From Argopecten irradians (lineage: Eukaryota; Mollusca; Bivalvia; Pectinida; Pectinidae): a DNA stretch of 64,000 nucleotides. The DNA lies in contig NC_091142.1 in the NCBI RefSeq assembly GCF_041381155.1, positions 34,459,604 to 34,523,603 on the forward strand. The letters run 5' to 3'. Under the pieces are notes generated by a model that ran no database searches, was not told the DNA's origin, and worked only from the letters and a program-made list of their open reading frames with translations. Below, in pieces: positions 22,681-34,739 of this stretch (positions within the stretch are counted from its first letter, which is position 1; every line of letters begins with the position of its first letter). The translations under genes and the position numbers were made by a program.

Positions 22681-25600
22681 GCCGTTTACTACAAAGACCT
22701 CGCTTTCATAAGGATACCGATGGAGGGAGGGTTTGAAAAGGAAATAAAGTAAGCATGTGACGTGTCTAGAAAATAATTAGGATATATCGGGTAAACACAA
22801 GTAAAAACTGTGATAAAAAAAGGTAAACAAAAAAATTACGAGCTACTCTTTGACAACATGTGCTGAGCGTTTCCATAATCAGCAATAGATTTTTTTAAGA
22901 TGTTACCAATTAAACCAACGACTACAGAAAAAATAAGCATGACTACTCCAATCCGTCAGCAAGTGACAACGCTTCAAAGGTAATTAGGTTCTGCAAGACA
23001 TTTCACATTTCAATTAAAGACATTTGACCTTAACGACATTATTTTTTATTTTTTGTTGATGGCAATGGAACAGAAACTGCATCCTTGGTTTATACAATTT
23101 CTTAAAACAAAATGTCGTTTGAATGTATTATGTACCTTGCATGTAATGCGTATATGTATTGGAACCTATTTTCAATTAGCAGGAAGACATACTTATTGCC
23201 TCAATAATAAGGGACACCCACACGACATTGTTTAAGACCGCAACCGGCAAACGGTATGTTCAGGTAAGACTTCCCAAAGAAATTGTAAGATACCAGGTTC
23301 AAAAGCTGTTAGAGCCTATCTGCAAATTGATAATTGTATATATGATGAACCTCGTTTTGACTTAACAAACGGGTTGTGTTGTACAAGGTCACGAACACCC
23401 TCTGCAATGATACCTATCTTGGATACATTAACCAAAACAATAAAAGGACGATTTAAACCCTAAAACGAGGAAGTGTAGTAGGCAAAGCACAGGCCTTAGA
23501 TGACAAAATAGACATTTCAAGTATAGTCTGCGACAAAAGACGATGACAAAGACAGAAGAAAACTTTAAGGAGGTTGATGTTTTATACACAGAACGAGTAC
23601 AAGTGCTGAGACCACTGAGGATATTAAGAAGAAACTATGGACTCTATTCGACAAAAAGGATTCTCAGCTTGGACATCCAAAGACACTTGTAAGATGATAA
23701 CTCATTATAGAGTAATACATTGTCGAAGATCACTAAACAAATTAAGATACGACCTTACTGGACACCCACTGAAGAAAACGGTCAAAGTTAGTGGACGAAG
23801 CTATGGGACGAGATTGTTAAAGGCAAAAGGTCTTTAGATAGGTCTAGAAGTCCCCTGGCGTTTTGGCTTAGTCGGTAGGTTGCTAAGAAAGATGGAAGTA
23901 AGTGAATGAGTGTAGATTTTTAGGGAGTTTAAATAAGATTGTTACACCGCGGTTGTCAGTTACCTCTTCCTTTGATAGATGATACTATTTTGACCCCTCC
24001 TAGGTACCACTCAAAACATTTCACGTACAATTAGATTTTGACAAGTGCGATATTGGCAAAGTAAGAACTCGACGAGGGAAAGTAAAACAAAAGAACAGCT
24101 TTTGCCTTTCCACAAAGGACTATTCACAGTTCAACAGAATGCCTTTCGGACTACAGTAAACGCTTCTCGCTGTCCTTACATGTACTGGTGAATATTGTCT
24201 GTACACAGGATGCGAACAATTCCGCACGGGCTTAACCTTGATGATGTTCATAATTTACAGTAGGACAGGGCCGAAGGAACACCTGAAACAACTTACAGGA
24301 TAGTCTTCAAACAAATTAAGAATATCTTTGGTAACCTCAAACTAATGCTTAAGAATATGCTACATTTATTCAAGTGAAAGAGGACGGCTATATCTTGGCA
24401 TTTATGATTACGAACAAAGGTTGTAAAGCCAGGAACAAAAGAAAGTTGAAGCTATTAGGGCCTTACCAAACCCTACTTGCGTAAGAGAATGTAAGAGCAA
24501 TTATTGGAATGTGCGGGTGTACTTACAGGAAAACACAATCCACCAACTTACTCAATAAATAGCGCGGTAATGTCTTTACCCAGACCTAACAAGAAGTAAG
24601 CTAGGTTCAATATGGTCTGAAGAATGTCAGATGTCATGTTGACTATCTTAAAGAAAGTTTTTAACAGTTAGTACATCTACTAGCATACCCAGAACCCTAA
24701 CTTACCTTTTGTGCTTTTATACTGATTGCATATCAGGACACCATGCAATAGGTGCTTGGTCTTACAAAGAAGACAAAAGGGAAGGTGTAAGGAAATGCAA
24801 CGTCTATTACTTGTCACATAAGCTTAGGCCCAACAAAGCCGTAGGATGGGTCTGATGATAGAGAAGGAAGCTTTTGCTGTGGTATTTGCACTCAGAAAGC
24901 TTGATAACTAGTTACAACAAACAGTTCTTGTATAATAAGAATCAGACCATCGCCCCTTTTCTTACATCTTCTCAGACAAAGAAGACCATAGAATAAGAAA
25001 CTCTCCTTATGGTCCCTTACTGTTGCTATCCATATATTTGTAAGGTAGGAATATATTGAAGGGCGATTTAATTGGTTGCGCGGACATACTATCGCGACTT
25101 ACCAAACAGATTTACTGCGGGAAGAAGCTGAGGATAAGCAGAGGAGAAACCAGGAATACAACAAAAAACTACAGACTTTCATGATGTCTTGGACGTTGAT
25201 TGACAGAGCCTTAGAGTTTTGGAGCTCACAAACTCTAACACAAAGTTTTAAGCAACAGAGACTTTGTCAGTTAGAACGTTTGTTACTACCAGGACGATAT
25301 TGTTAAAAACCTCATATGGATTTCTCCCTATAGGGACCTTTGAAATAAGAAAAACTCACAGACAATGACGTAAGACATATCAAGCTGAGACCTTAGAACT
25401 TTGCTATTGACAAGCAAACCAAGAGTGAGGAGGAGCGCTCTTGGTTGTATGATCACTTAGTGTTTGTATTATTCTGTCAAAAGCCGGAATCAGTGGACAC
25501 GGTCTTGAGGACTTTACATTACGAAGGAGTCTTGAAGGAATGGTGATAAGATCAGTAGCATGACTTTACCTAGGTCGATATGGCAGTTGACAATAACATT

Positions 25601-27068
25601 TGACGTAATAAGAAAGAAGTATTTAATTTTCCTTTGTTATACTTAGAAGTTTCACCTACACATTTGAAAAAGTGTGTGGACTGTCTGACAAGGAAGTCAC
25701 AGTCAGTAATCCCTCATCCTCTCTTCAAGACAGCTGCCTAACCCCATCCCCTTTTAGCAAAGGTTGCAATGGATTTGTCAGGACCTTTACCCCCATACAT
25801 TATCAGGAAACAAATACGATGTCGTGTCGTTCATAGAAGTTTACCTCTGGCTTTCGTGAAAGACATTTCCAGTCCCTGTCAAATCCGCAGCCAACCATTT
25901 GAACATATCTTTTTTCTTTGAAGAACTATTACCCGAAGATTTGGTAGAGTATTAGAAATGGTTTAAGAGTAACGGTTCTTCAGTGAATATCGCTCGATTC
26001 AGTAAAGGAGGGACACTAGAAGCAGATTGAATATCCACCATGTTACCACTTCTTTCATTATTGCCCTCAGTACAAATGGAAAAGTCGAGAGATTTCATAG
26101 AAACGATAGGTAGTCATTTTGGCCAAGAAGATCAAAGAAAACGTTAACACGTGGGATCTTTTCTTGAACCAAGTATTGGCCGCAGTAAGATTTCATACCA
26201 GTGAGGTAACAAAGGCTTCGCCTTTCTTCCTGCTTTATAACCGCGATGTAGTACTCCCCTTGGACACAATCTTAAAGCCAAGACGGCGGTATGCCGGTGA
26301 AGAGTTACACAAGATCGCCTTAGAGCAGCAACATAAGTCCTTTGTTCTAGTGCATAGACACATGAAGCAAGCGAAGAAGAAACAGAAGAAACTCGCTGAT
26401 AGGAACTGTAAAGACGAGAATCTTAAGACAGGAGATCCGGTTTACATAAGAAACCATAAGCGTACCTCAAAACTGGACAATAAATGGACACACTTACCTT
26501 ACTATAGGATTATTGAGCAAACTGGACCAGTAAGTTTTAAGGTAAGAAACCAGCTTACAGGTGAAGTCACGAAGACACACGCGAGGCATTTACGATTAGC
26601 AAATGTTGATGAATGGGAGTTGCCCAAAGATAATATAGGTCGACCTTTAAGGAAATCGACATATGTAGTTCCCCCTGAGAGAGCAGTTCAGAGGAGTCTG
26701 AGGAGGAAACATCCTTAAAAAGAGTCATAAGATATAGAAGACAAGAAAGGTCAGATTCGGACTCTGAGGATGATATTCCGTTAATGGAGCTAAGACAAAG
26801 GCTCCGGACTCGAGAATTGGACAAAGCTAGTCCTATTGATTCAGATGATGAACTTATACCTTTATCACAATTGAAAGGTAAGTTAAAAGAAAACAATAAC
26901 GCTGACACTCAGACAGATGATGTTGACGATGTTGATGATGCGTCTGAGACAGGTTGTACTGCTGATGACATGGAGATTGATGCGGTAAATAAATTAGCAA
27001 ATGAAGTTACGCCCCAAATCTCCACCGCAGTAGATAAAACATATCAAGATGAACGGGCTCCCCAATAG
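22680..27068 (+). pseudogene. pol region: RT, RNase H, integrase, heavily frameshifted
   Basis: Fragments in Gypsy order: RT fingers/palm phrases near 24,090-24,170 (KTAFAF-like, then NRMPFG-like); the RT active-site Leu-Asp-Asp-Val codons at 24,237-24,248; RNase H near 24,710-24,915 (LYTD, GHHAIGA, EKEAFAVVFALRKL); the integrase zinc-binding C-V-D-C near 25,671-25,700; the first integrase-core Asp (AMDLSGPLP) near 25,770. The longest open part, 26,119-26,718, is the integrase C-terminal half with SPFFLLYNRDVVLPLD and YRIIEQTGPVSFKV. An acidic tail (26,784-27,068) follows in another frame. No single frame spans even one domain before 26,119. Confidence 0.75.
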
Positions 27069-28079
27069 AAAAGATGTAGATTCTAAGAATCAGACAGAGA
27101 AGTATAAGAGTTAAGGGAAACATATCATCAAAAGACTCTGAGAAAAATTTAGCATTATCAAGAAAATGCCTAGATATTTTCTTCGTGATCCGGAGCTATT
27201 TAAAAAATGTCTGAAGTTCCTTTGAAATATTTCTTCGTCGTGATCAATAACGAGATTCAAGAGTGAATCGTTTTTCTTATCATTTCAGGCGAAAATAGGA
27301 CTCCGAAAACCCTTAATGGCGGACCGAAATAAACCTGAAGAATTATGTAATCTAATACAGATGATTACAAATTAGGGCACCCTCTATTGTAGAAAAAAAA
27401 AATCTTACTATTTTAATAAGAATTGAAGCTAAAAGCAAACACCCTGATAGAATAGCAACCTTTAAAAAAAAACCTTAGAGAATCAAGTAGAGAATTTTAG
27501 AGTAGATAGGAAAATTAGGCGAACAGCAATAGCCAAGGTCAAATACTCATTTTAAGTGGATTCGAATATGAACGAAACTTAAGACCAAGTCTGATAAAAG
27601 TAATGAAAGAATTGAGGAAGGCAATACAAATAACGCGCAAAAGGAAATTAGAAGCAAAGAAGTACTAGATAACATGATTTAGAGTTCATTAAATAGTTTC
27701 ATTTAAATTAAAAAAAATGGATAAACGTGGACCCCCTTAAGATTTCCCTGAATAGCCAGCCAGTTTAATCGGATGAAAGTAAGCGACAGGGAACCCACGG
27801 GTAGGAAAGAGTATCTTCAATAATAACGAGTCTAACGCTCGGGCCAAGATATATATACATGCCCCAAGTAAGACACAAGACGGCCTAAAGCATTAAATAA
27901 GTCGCCCTCATTAAATAGACACAGCCACGATTGGTAGTTACCCCTAAGGTTAGAGCTTCAAGTAAGCAAAAACAAATCTTCAAGACCCAATCGCCAAATT
28001 ACAAAGTGTAAAACTTGGCCACCTGTCAATGTGTTAAGACATGAACCATAGATGAATCTAATGACCCTTTGTTAAAAGA
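27069..28079 (+). other. pol-env spacer, no readable frame
   Basis: Lies between the acidic pol tail and the env-like region. No ORF over 60 codons and no motif is visible; the N-terminal part of env may lie here in decayed form. Confidence 0.35.
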
Positions 28080-30381
28080 TATAAAGGAGGCAATGGACAT
28101 ATCATATGCTGTTAGACAATTAATAAATGAAAGTTTAGTAGGATAGCACAGGCTTCCAAGTCAGTTAAGTTAAAACGATTTCCATTTAGAGTTAAGACAC
28201 TATACAAAAATCCCCTATAGACTTTATCAAATCAAAGAAATACAAGAAGGAGTCCACAGCCAGCGTTACCATCTTACCGTCAATGATAAAATTCTGGCGA
28301 AAATGGTGATTCATTCCTTGTTAGATTTACCTTATATACCCCATTCATACCCTTTCCAGGTCTTAAGAATAAGGAATTAGCCGAATTGGATGAATTACTC
28401 AAGAAACCAGATTTAAACGTATTTTCTTAATTGAATTTTTACAGGTAAAAAGAAATTGTCAAAGATGCGCAGTTCATTTCTAAACCGTGTTTCTTTTCCT
28501 GACCATATTAAGTTTAAGCACTAGTACAGTAATAAGACAAAATGTAATATTTGAGAAAGTTGCTGATGTAACATCAACTAGATCAAAATGGCTTGTAGCT
28601 TTTGTTCTTAATCTTAATCCTTACGAGAAGAAGTTCTTAGAAAATTAAAATGTTTAGGTAAATAGTCTGTCAGAAATAACTAAAAGCATCCTAGCAGAGT
28701 CAATAAAACACCATGAAACATCTAGAACGAGAACGAGAAGGTCTTAATAACAACCTTATAATACTGAACCATGAAGTTGAAAATTTAAGAAATACACAAG
28801 ACTTTCTTCAGTCAGAACTTACCGACATTAGGACACTACATCAAGCCAGAACTAAAAGAGCTTTAATTCCCTATAATAGGTAAAGCACTGAATTTCCTGT
28901 TTGGTATTTAAGATGAAGGTGATATCAATAAAATCAAAACTAACGTAAACCTCTTAAGACGTAATCAAGTCAAACTTCAGCATGCAGTAAGGGAAAGCTT
29001 AACAATAATTCATGCTGCACAAGGTCAAATCACTGATAATAGAAGGAATATAAATGACGTGATTGATACCTTAGAGAATCTAAGAAGCATAGCTCTAAAT
29101 TTAACAGAAGCAATACAGGATATTGATGAATATTTAAGTACATACACTAAGATCGACAGGGCCCTTAGTGAAGCAAAGGAATTAGTTGGATTAGCTAGAG
29201 ATTATCTTAATCATTTGAAACTTCAGATCAATATGCTATCTTTAGGACATTTAAGCCCTTCAGTCATTTCACCCCCAGACTTGTACGAACTCCTTATAGA
29301 AGTAGAAAGCAAACTTGACCCAGGTGTAAGTAGTACCTTTTGACCCGGAAACTGACCTTTGGGATTTTTATAAGACAGTGACCTGTACGACACTTATTAG
29401 TACTGATAGCCTTATTGTAGTTATTTCCATTCCATTAATAGACATGATTGGCAAGTTTGCTGTGTACCGAGCACATAACCTTCCTCTTCCGTACCTTGGA
29501 TCGAATCAAACAAATATTTTGGCGACTTATAAATTAGAAGCAGAAGCTCTTGCAATCAATGAAGCGAAAACACAATTGGTTACAATGACAATTGAGGAGA
29601 TGAATCAATGTGTAAATAGCGTTAAAAACTACTGCAGGTTTCGTAGTCCAATGTATACTATAATGGGAAATAAGAAATGTATTGTTAATCTTTTTATGAA
29701 TTGGACCAATAATTTAGTTAAATATTGTACTACAGTAGTACAAAATACAAACACTTCCCCTATGGCCCAGTATTTGACCAATGGCCAATGGATAGTTGTC
29801 CATGATAGATCCTTGACTTTTACACTGAAATGCCCCTATAGAGCCCAATCTGGTACTGTGGTGACCAGATACCCTATTGACACCTTATCCCTTGCGGAAG
29901 GTTGTTCTGCATCAAATGAATATATATGACCTTGCCCTCATATTATTCATCATTCAGAGAGTAATATAACCTAACAGATCATTTTCAACAGGTGATTTCA
30001 AATTATTATGTAGGCTCCATTGAACTCTGGAAACCAATGACCCAAAGACTACCAAATGTAAAAAAACATTAAGATACCCCATAAACTTAAGCCTATAAAG
30101 GAAATCCCCATTGATGAGTTGATAAATGAACTTGACAATTCATTTGATCTTGAACCTATATGGAATCTGATTTGCCCCTCTCGACCTACTTGTCGATAGT
30201 AGGTGTGGTAGTAGTTGTTGTTATAGTGATATATTTATGTCGTAGGAGAATTAGGGATAAATGTCAGAAATGTAGGTTAGGTAAATGGTCAGTGAAAAGG
30301 GGGGAAAGTCAGAGTCGAGTGTCTCGCAAGCCTCAAGACCCATGCAAAGACACAAAAGTAACCAATCCACAGAAGACATGA
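28080..30381 (+). pseudogene. F-type env-like glycoprotein region, broken
   Basis: A furin-type basic motif R-T-K-R is coded at 28,848-28,859, followed by a small hydrophobic segment. A helical, heptad-like stretch follows (29,059-29,343 open). A further open part at 29,378-29,929 carries several Cys and N-x-S/T sites. A membrane segment of Val/Ile followed by a Cys-Arg-Arg-Arg cluster lies at 30,178-30,249. Cleavage site, fusion segment, coiled region and late membrane anchor in this order resemble the F-type envelope proteins of errantiviruses and baculoviruses. Frames change at least three times, so this old copy encodes no complete protein. Assignment rests on architecture and remembered phrases. 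Confidence 0.6.
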
Positions 30382-30585
30382 CAGCCTTAGAAGAATTGAT
30401 GACAACATACATCAAGGAACTCATCCACCAGGAACAAGAAAACACAGAAAACCTACCTACACTGATGTCAGGAAATTACCCTGAGGGCGTTGACTCGCCG
30501 AGGCAGATGTAACTGCCCCATCAGGAAGTGAGGAGGAATTGAATCGGGTAAACAAGACTGCCTTACAACCCGAGTACGAATTTTA

Positions 30586-32325
30586 TTGTTAATATACCCA
30601 GACTTAAGAAAAGAGCTCAGTCTTCCATAGACAGATATAAAGTAACGTCTTGGTCGTAACAAGACAATGTCTAAATGTGAAGAAGGAAAATGATAATGAC
30701 CCGGTGAAACATTATGCCTTGATATTTAACGTCGATTAAAGATACTTACGAGACAAAGATATACATATAATGTCTCGGTTATTACAAGACAATACGGAAA
30801 CGTCTTGGTGTTAAAAAGTACCAACTCTTGTCTGGATATTAACGTTAATCAATTAAAAAAAAAAAAATCACAATGTCTTAATGCGGATAAGACAAAATGT
30901 GACCCTTCTTTAGAACCGTGGTGGATGACGGATGAAACTAACTAAGAACATAAAGAGCTCTGGAGATAAAACTAACTAAATAAGCAGCAACTGTGGAGAA
31001 TAAAACTGTGGATTTTTTTTATATAGGAGCAGCCATATTATTACGAATTGATTTTTTTAACGATGAAGTTACCATGGAACTACACTTGTGACTGTTAAAT
31101 AGGTTCAACTAAAATGGACGTGACTGTGAAATAATATTACTGATTTTCAACGACGTAGTTACCATGGAACTGTGTGACTGTTAAATAATGTTCGAACTAC
31201 AATGGAAGTGACTGTACGAATAAATATGGAACTACAATGAAGTGAAGTTGTGACAATATGTTTGAACTACAATGGAAGTAACTGTGAAATATGTTTGAAC
31301 TACTTTGGTCTTTGTTGACTGTGACTGAAAATATAATTTTATCCTTGAATATTTTAGCTCTAACGCAAAAAGTGCAATTAGGAAAGACTGTTTGCATAGA
31401 TACATTACCCATGTGCACATTAATTTTATAAATTAGTTTAATGGAGAACTATTATAATAGTTTGAATTAACAATGATGGTGAATGTGAAAATTTCTGTAA
31501 TAGGCCAACTTTTATGATAATACCATAGTTTTAGGATATTCTAGGTTATTTTTTAAATGAAAGATAATTGGAGATGTTTATAAGTAATAACGTCCAATTT
31601 TTACAATATTTATGTACATATGTAATTGCCATTAAGGAAAGAGTTGTAACGTTTTACATTTTAATAGGATAACTTCGCGATAATTAAAAAATATACTGCA
31701 TGACGCATGCGAATGAAAGAAGGTTGAAAGGAGCTACATGAATGAAATGGAACCCACTAGTTACTATTTAGGGGGAATTTTTTTTTTAAAGGAGGCGGTG
31801 GTAAATTGAAATATTAATACGCTTATACTTGATACTTTGCGTTAAGAAAATATGTAAGCCATTCTGAGAAATGCCTTACATATTGTCTTTTTGAAGAAAG
31901 GGGCGATTTGTAACCCTATAGAGGATTATTGGTAGAGTAACATAGGCAGGCTGGTAGCCTTTCTTAAGCCCCAATAAAATATTATTGTGATGCCTAGACT
32001 GATTGTTAACCCTATAGAGATAGACAGGCTAGTAGCCCTGCTTAAGTCTCCCCATGAATATCATTAAAAGATATGATTTTTTGAATATTCCCGCTAGGTA
32101 AACAGAAGTGGGGTACCTGTTTATTGAAAATTGACAGAAGTTGTTATGTTTAGCCGTGTATAATTTGTGGATCGCGGGGACTGTAAATAGTTAAATTATA
32201 ATTTTTTATAAAGTAATGGTAGTATTTAGTATTATTTAAAACTAATGATGGAATCAATTACATTAGGTTACTGTGTTGAAATAATTTGCCATAGTGCAAT
32301 TATTGTGGTTATATAATACGTTCAA
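30586..32325 (+). repeat. 3' LTR, lacking the R-U5 part
   Basis: It starts TGTTAATATACCCAG and follows the 5' LTR through GGATAACTTCGCGATAATTA, the CATGACGCATGCGAATGAAA segment, the CCTATAGAG repeats and GAATATTCCCGCTAGGTAAA. Similarity fades at about 32,325, near GTGCAATTATTGTGG. The 109-bp repeats, TATA box and AATAAA of the 5' LTR have no match downstream. Confidence 0.7.
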
Positions 32326-32814
32326 TAGCCGAATTGAAAACAATGTAATTGAATCAAAACAATTTGTTTACTTTAACCTGAAAATCGAAAACCGAGTGCA
32401 ATAAGCTGATTTATGTAACCTTGCACCTTCTTATCCATGTGCCAAATTGTTGCTTACCATAGGTAAATGGCGTGATTACAACAATGGGAAAGCATTTAAA
32501 GGCAGTGCAGGAGAAAAAAACACTAGCAAAACACAGACCTGCAGAGATTTTCTTTGAAAATTACAGTGAGAGAAATGTCTAACGTCAAATACAGGGTACT
32601 ATTATTCGATCCCATAGTAAAACTGGGCACAACAAAACAAAACAGTTAATTTAGCCCAAAGTAGTACGTCAAATGAATCGGTACACTAGTTGACTGTGTG
32701 ACTTTGAAGTTGAGTTGAAGTTCCATCATTTTTTATCCATACGTGACACTAATACTGATACGGTTACAGTGAACGATATTACAGGTGTATTTTTAAGGGT
32801 ACTCCAGTGACTTT

Positions 32815-33149
32815 AGACAATAAAACTGACACAAAACATCAAATTCACAAGGAGAATTGTTTTTTTAACATATCAATTTGAAGATCTTTTCGAAAGAAAA
32901 TTATACGTCACGTCTACAAATTGTGAACTTGCCATCTTATGAGTGGTACGGTATATATTAAATGTAGTCGTTCTAATTTTTTGGGACAAAATAATATATA
33001 AATGCATGTATACGCATAAAATAATTGAAAATCGACAGAAAAACACAAAAAAGTTTGCCCGAGTGATTTCAGAGGCACTAGGACACAAATGGACTATATT
33101 TCGTACCCGGTCGAAAGGTATAGTAGGCGAGGTATGTATATTCGTTCTA
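32815..33149. repeat. Diverged relative of the 515-bp element at 48,576
   Basis: ATGCATGTATACGCATAAAA, GCCCGAGTGATTT and the terminal ATATTCGTTCTA are shared with 48,742-49,090. Only the right two-thirds is recognisable and no target duplication is seen here. Confidence 0.7.
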
Positions 33150-34707
33150 TCATTATTAATGCAGAAATATTCAAGTTTACTACATATTTAATAATCACAG
33201 CTGTAATTTGAGTAAACCCATCAAGGAGCGGAGGCTAACAGACGAATCAAGCACCTCGATAGATTTGTTATTCTGCATCTGCGCGCTCGAACATCTACTA
33301 GATCTACTGCGGCCTCCGTTCGACGAAGTTTTCATTGCGGTCTAGTTTATTATAATATCTGTTTCCTTTGTAATTTTGTAAATATTTTTACACTACTTAT
33401 TCTATACCATATGACCGTGTTTTTGGTTCGTGTTAATAACACATTCTTGGAATATTTGTCTTTGAAGTAGTAAATACGCATTTCAGAAGTATATCTTATC
33501 ATTAATATACATGTAATAGTTGTTGACTTAAAATAACTTCTGTTAACTTTTTGAATTTGTCGACAAGTTTTGCATATATTTCCATACGCTTGACCGACTT
33601 TTGTATTAGATGCACATTTAAATATCGAACAAACGAAAAGCGTACTGTGGAAGTGATACAGTACTAACGTCTTCCCCTCTTCCCATCAACGATGTTTTGA
33701 TATTTGGTCTATTATAACTAATTTTGTATGTTCTGTTCTTGGAAATACAGAATAAAAAAGTTAACATAAAAAATACCATGGTTACAGGAATTAGCATAGG
33801 AGTCTATCGTTACTTGGACATACCATAATTGAAATATGTAGTAATAACTCCTGTTAAGTACCGGGCGATTATGTCGGACATGGAATGTTTTCGGGATGCA
33901 ATTAATTATCTTTATTTTAATTTGAAGTCAAATTAGAAGCTCAAATTTTCAATGATGGTAATGGAGTAAAGAAGGTACATTTTTATCTGAAAAAAAACTA
34001 AATCGTCTGCTCCTATTTTTGATAGTGAAAAATACCATTTGTCAGCAGTAGGGCATCTTTAAGATCTTGCGGCCTACCGTCATTAACCCATCTTTCTTTC
34101 GCGATCGTTCAAAGTGAAATTGCGAAAGTTTAACACCGCAAATTAATATATTAGGCAATTATTGCACAAGTACATGTAACCCTTAAACTTTTTTCAGTCG
34201 TTTTCATTCATAGATAATGTCAATGTCAACAAAACAGAAACAAATTCCTTTAAGCGCTCTGTCGAGTTGACATTTATATTGGGTATGAATGTCAAAGCGC
34301 TCTTTGTGGAATTTGCCTCTATCCATTTGGTATTTTATTGACTATGAATGCCAATGGAAAGACGTTCAATGCATATATTTACATTTGGAAACATTTTAAT
34401 GATGAAATCCCATATTTTGTATATATAATAAATTCATTATCGTCAAAGACGGAACAGTCATTTGAACAATCATCTTCCTTGATTGCCGGTCCGACAATTG
34501 TTGCGTCACAAATATAATAATGTCAAAATAAGCGGATGCAGTTCATAGATTGATGAATGCCAAACTGATCTTGGTAATGTTACTTGGATGGGCTACAGAG
34601 AAGATGTAAATATATAGTATACACAGCACACCGACCCACCTTCACATTCCTACTTATTTTTGATAAATCATGTCTGATGCTTTCTTCTTTTTTCTTTGTA
34701 ACACAGA
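33150..34707. other. Upstream region of the cupin gene
   Basis: AT-rich, without ORFs or recognised repeats. An acceptor (AACACAG) at 34,701-34,707 shows that a 5' non-coding exon should lie somewhere upstream; its position cannot be fixed. Confidence 0.45.
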
Positions 34708-34739
34708 ATCGAGGATTCTATATCTGCTGAACAATTACC

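Larger units (their letters stand above)
18613..32325 (+). mobile_element. Decayed env-bearing Gypsy-superfamily LTR retroelement
   Basis: A 5' LTR (from 18,613), a gag-like start, pol with RT, RNase H and integrase signatures in the Gypsy order (integrase after RNase H), an F-type env-like region and a partial 3' LTR occur in order on the + strand, about 13.7 kb in all. Every coding part is broken by many frameshifts and stops. The order gag-RT-RH-INT-env is that of errantivirus-like Metaviridae. This copy cannot be functional as read. Homology of the two LTR regions is clear from shared blocks such as TACCGGCA-poor AT sequence around GAAAAGAGCTCAG, GGATAACTTCGCGATAATTA and GAATATTCCCGCTAGGTAAA. 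Confidence 0.8.
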
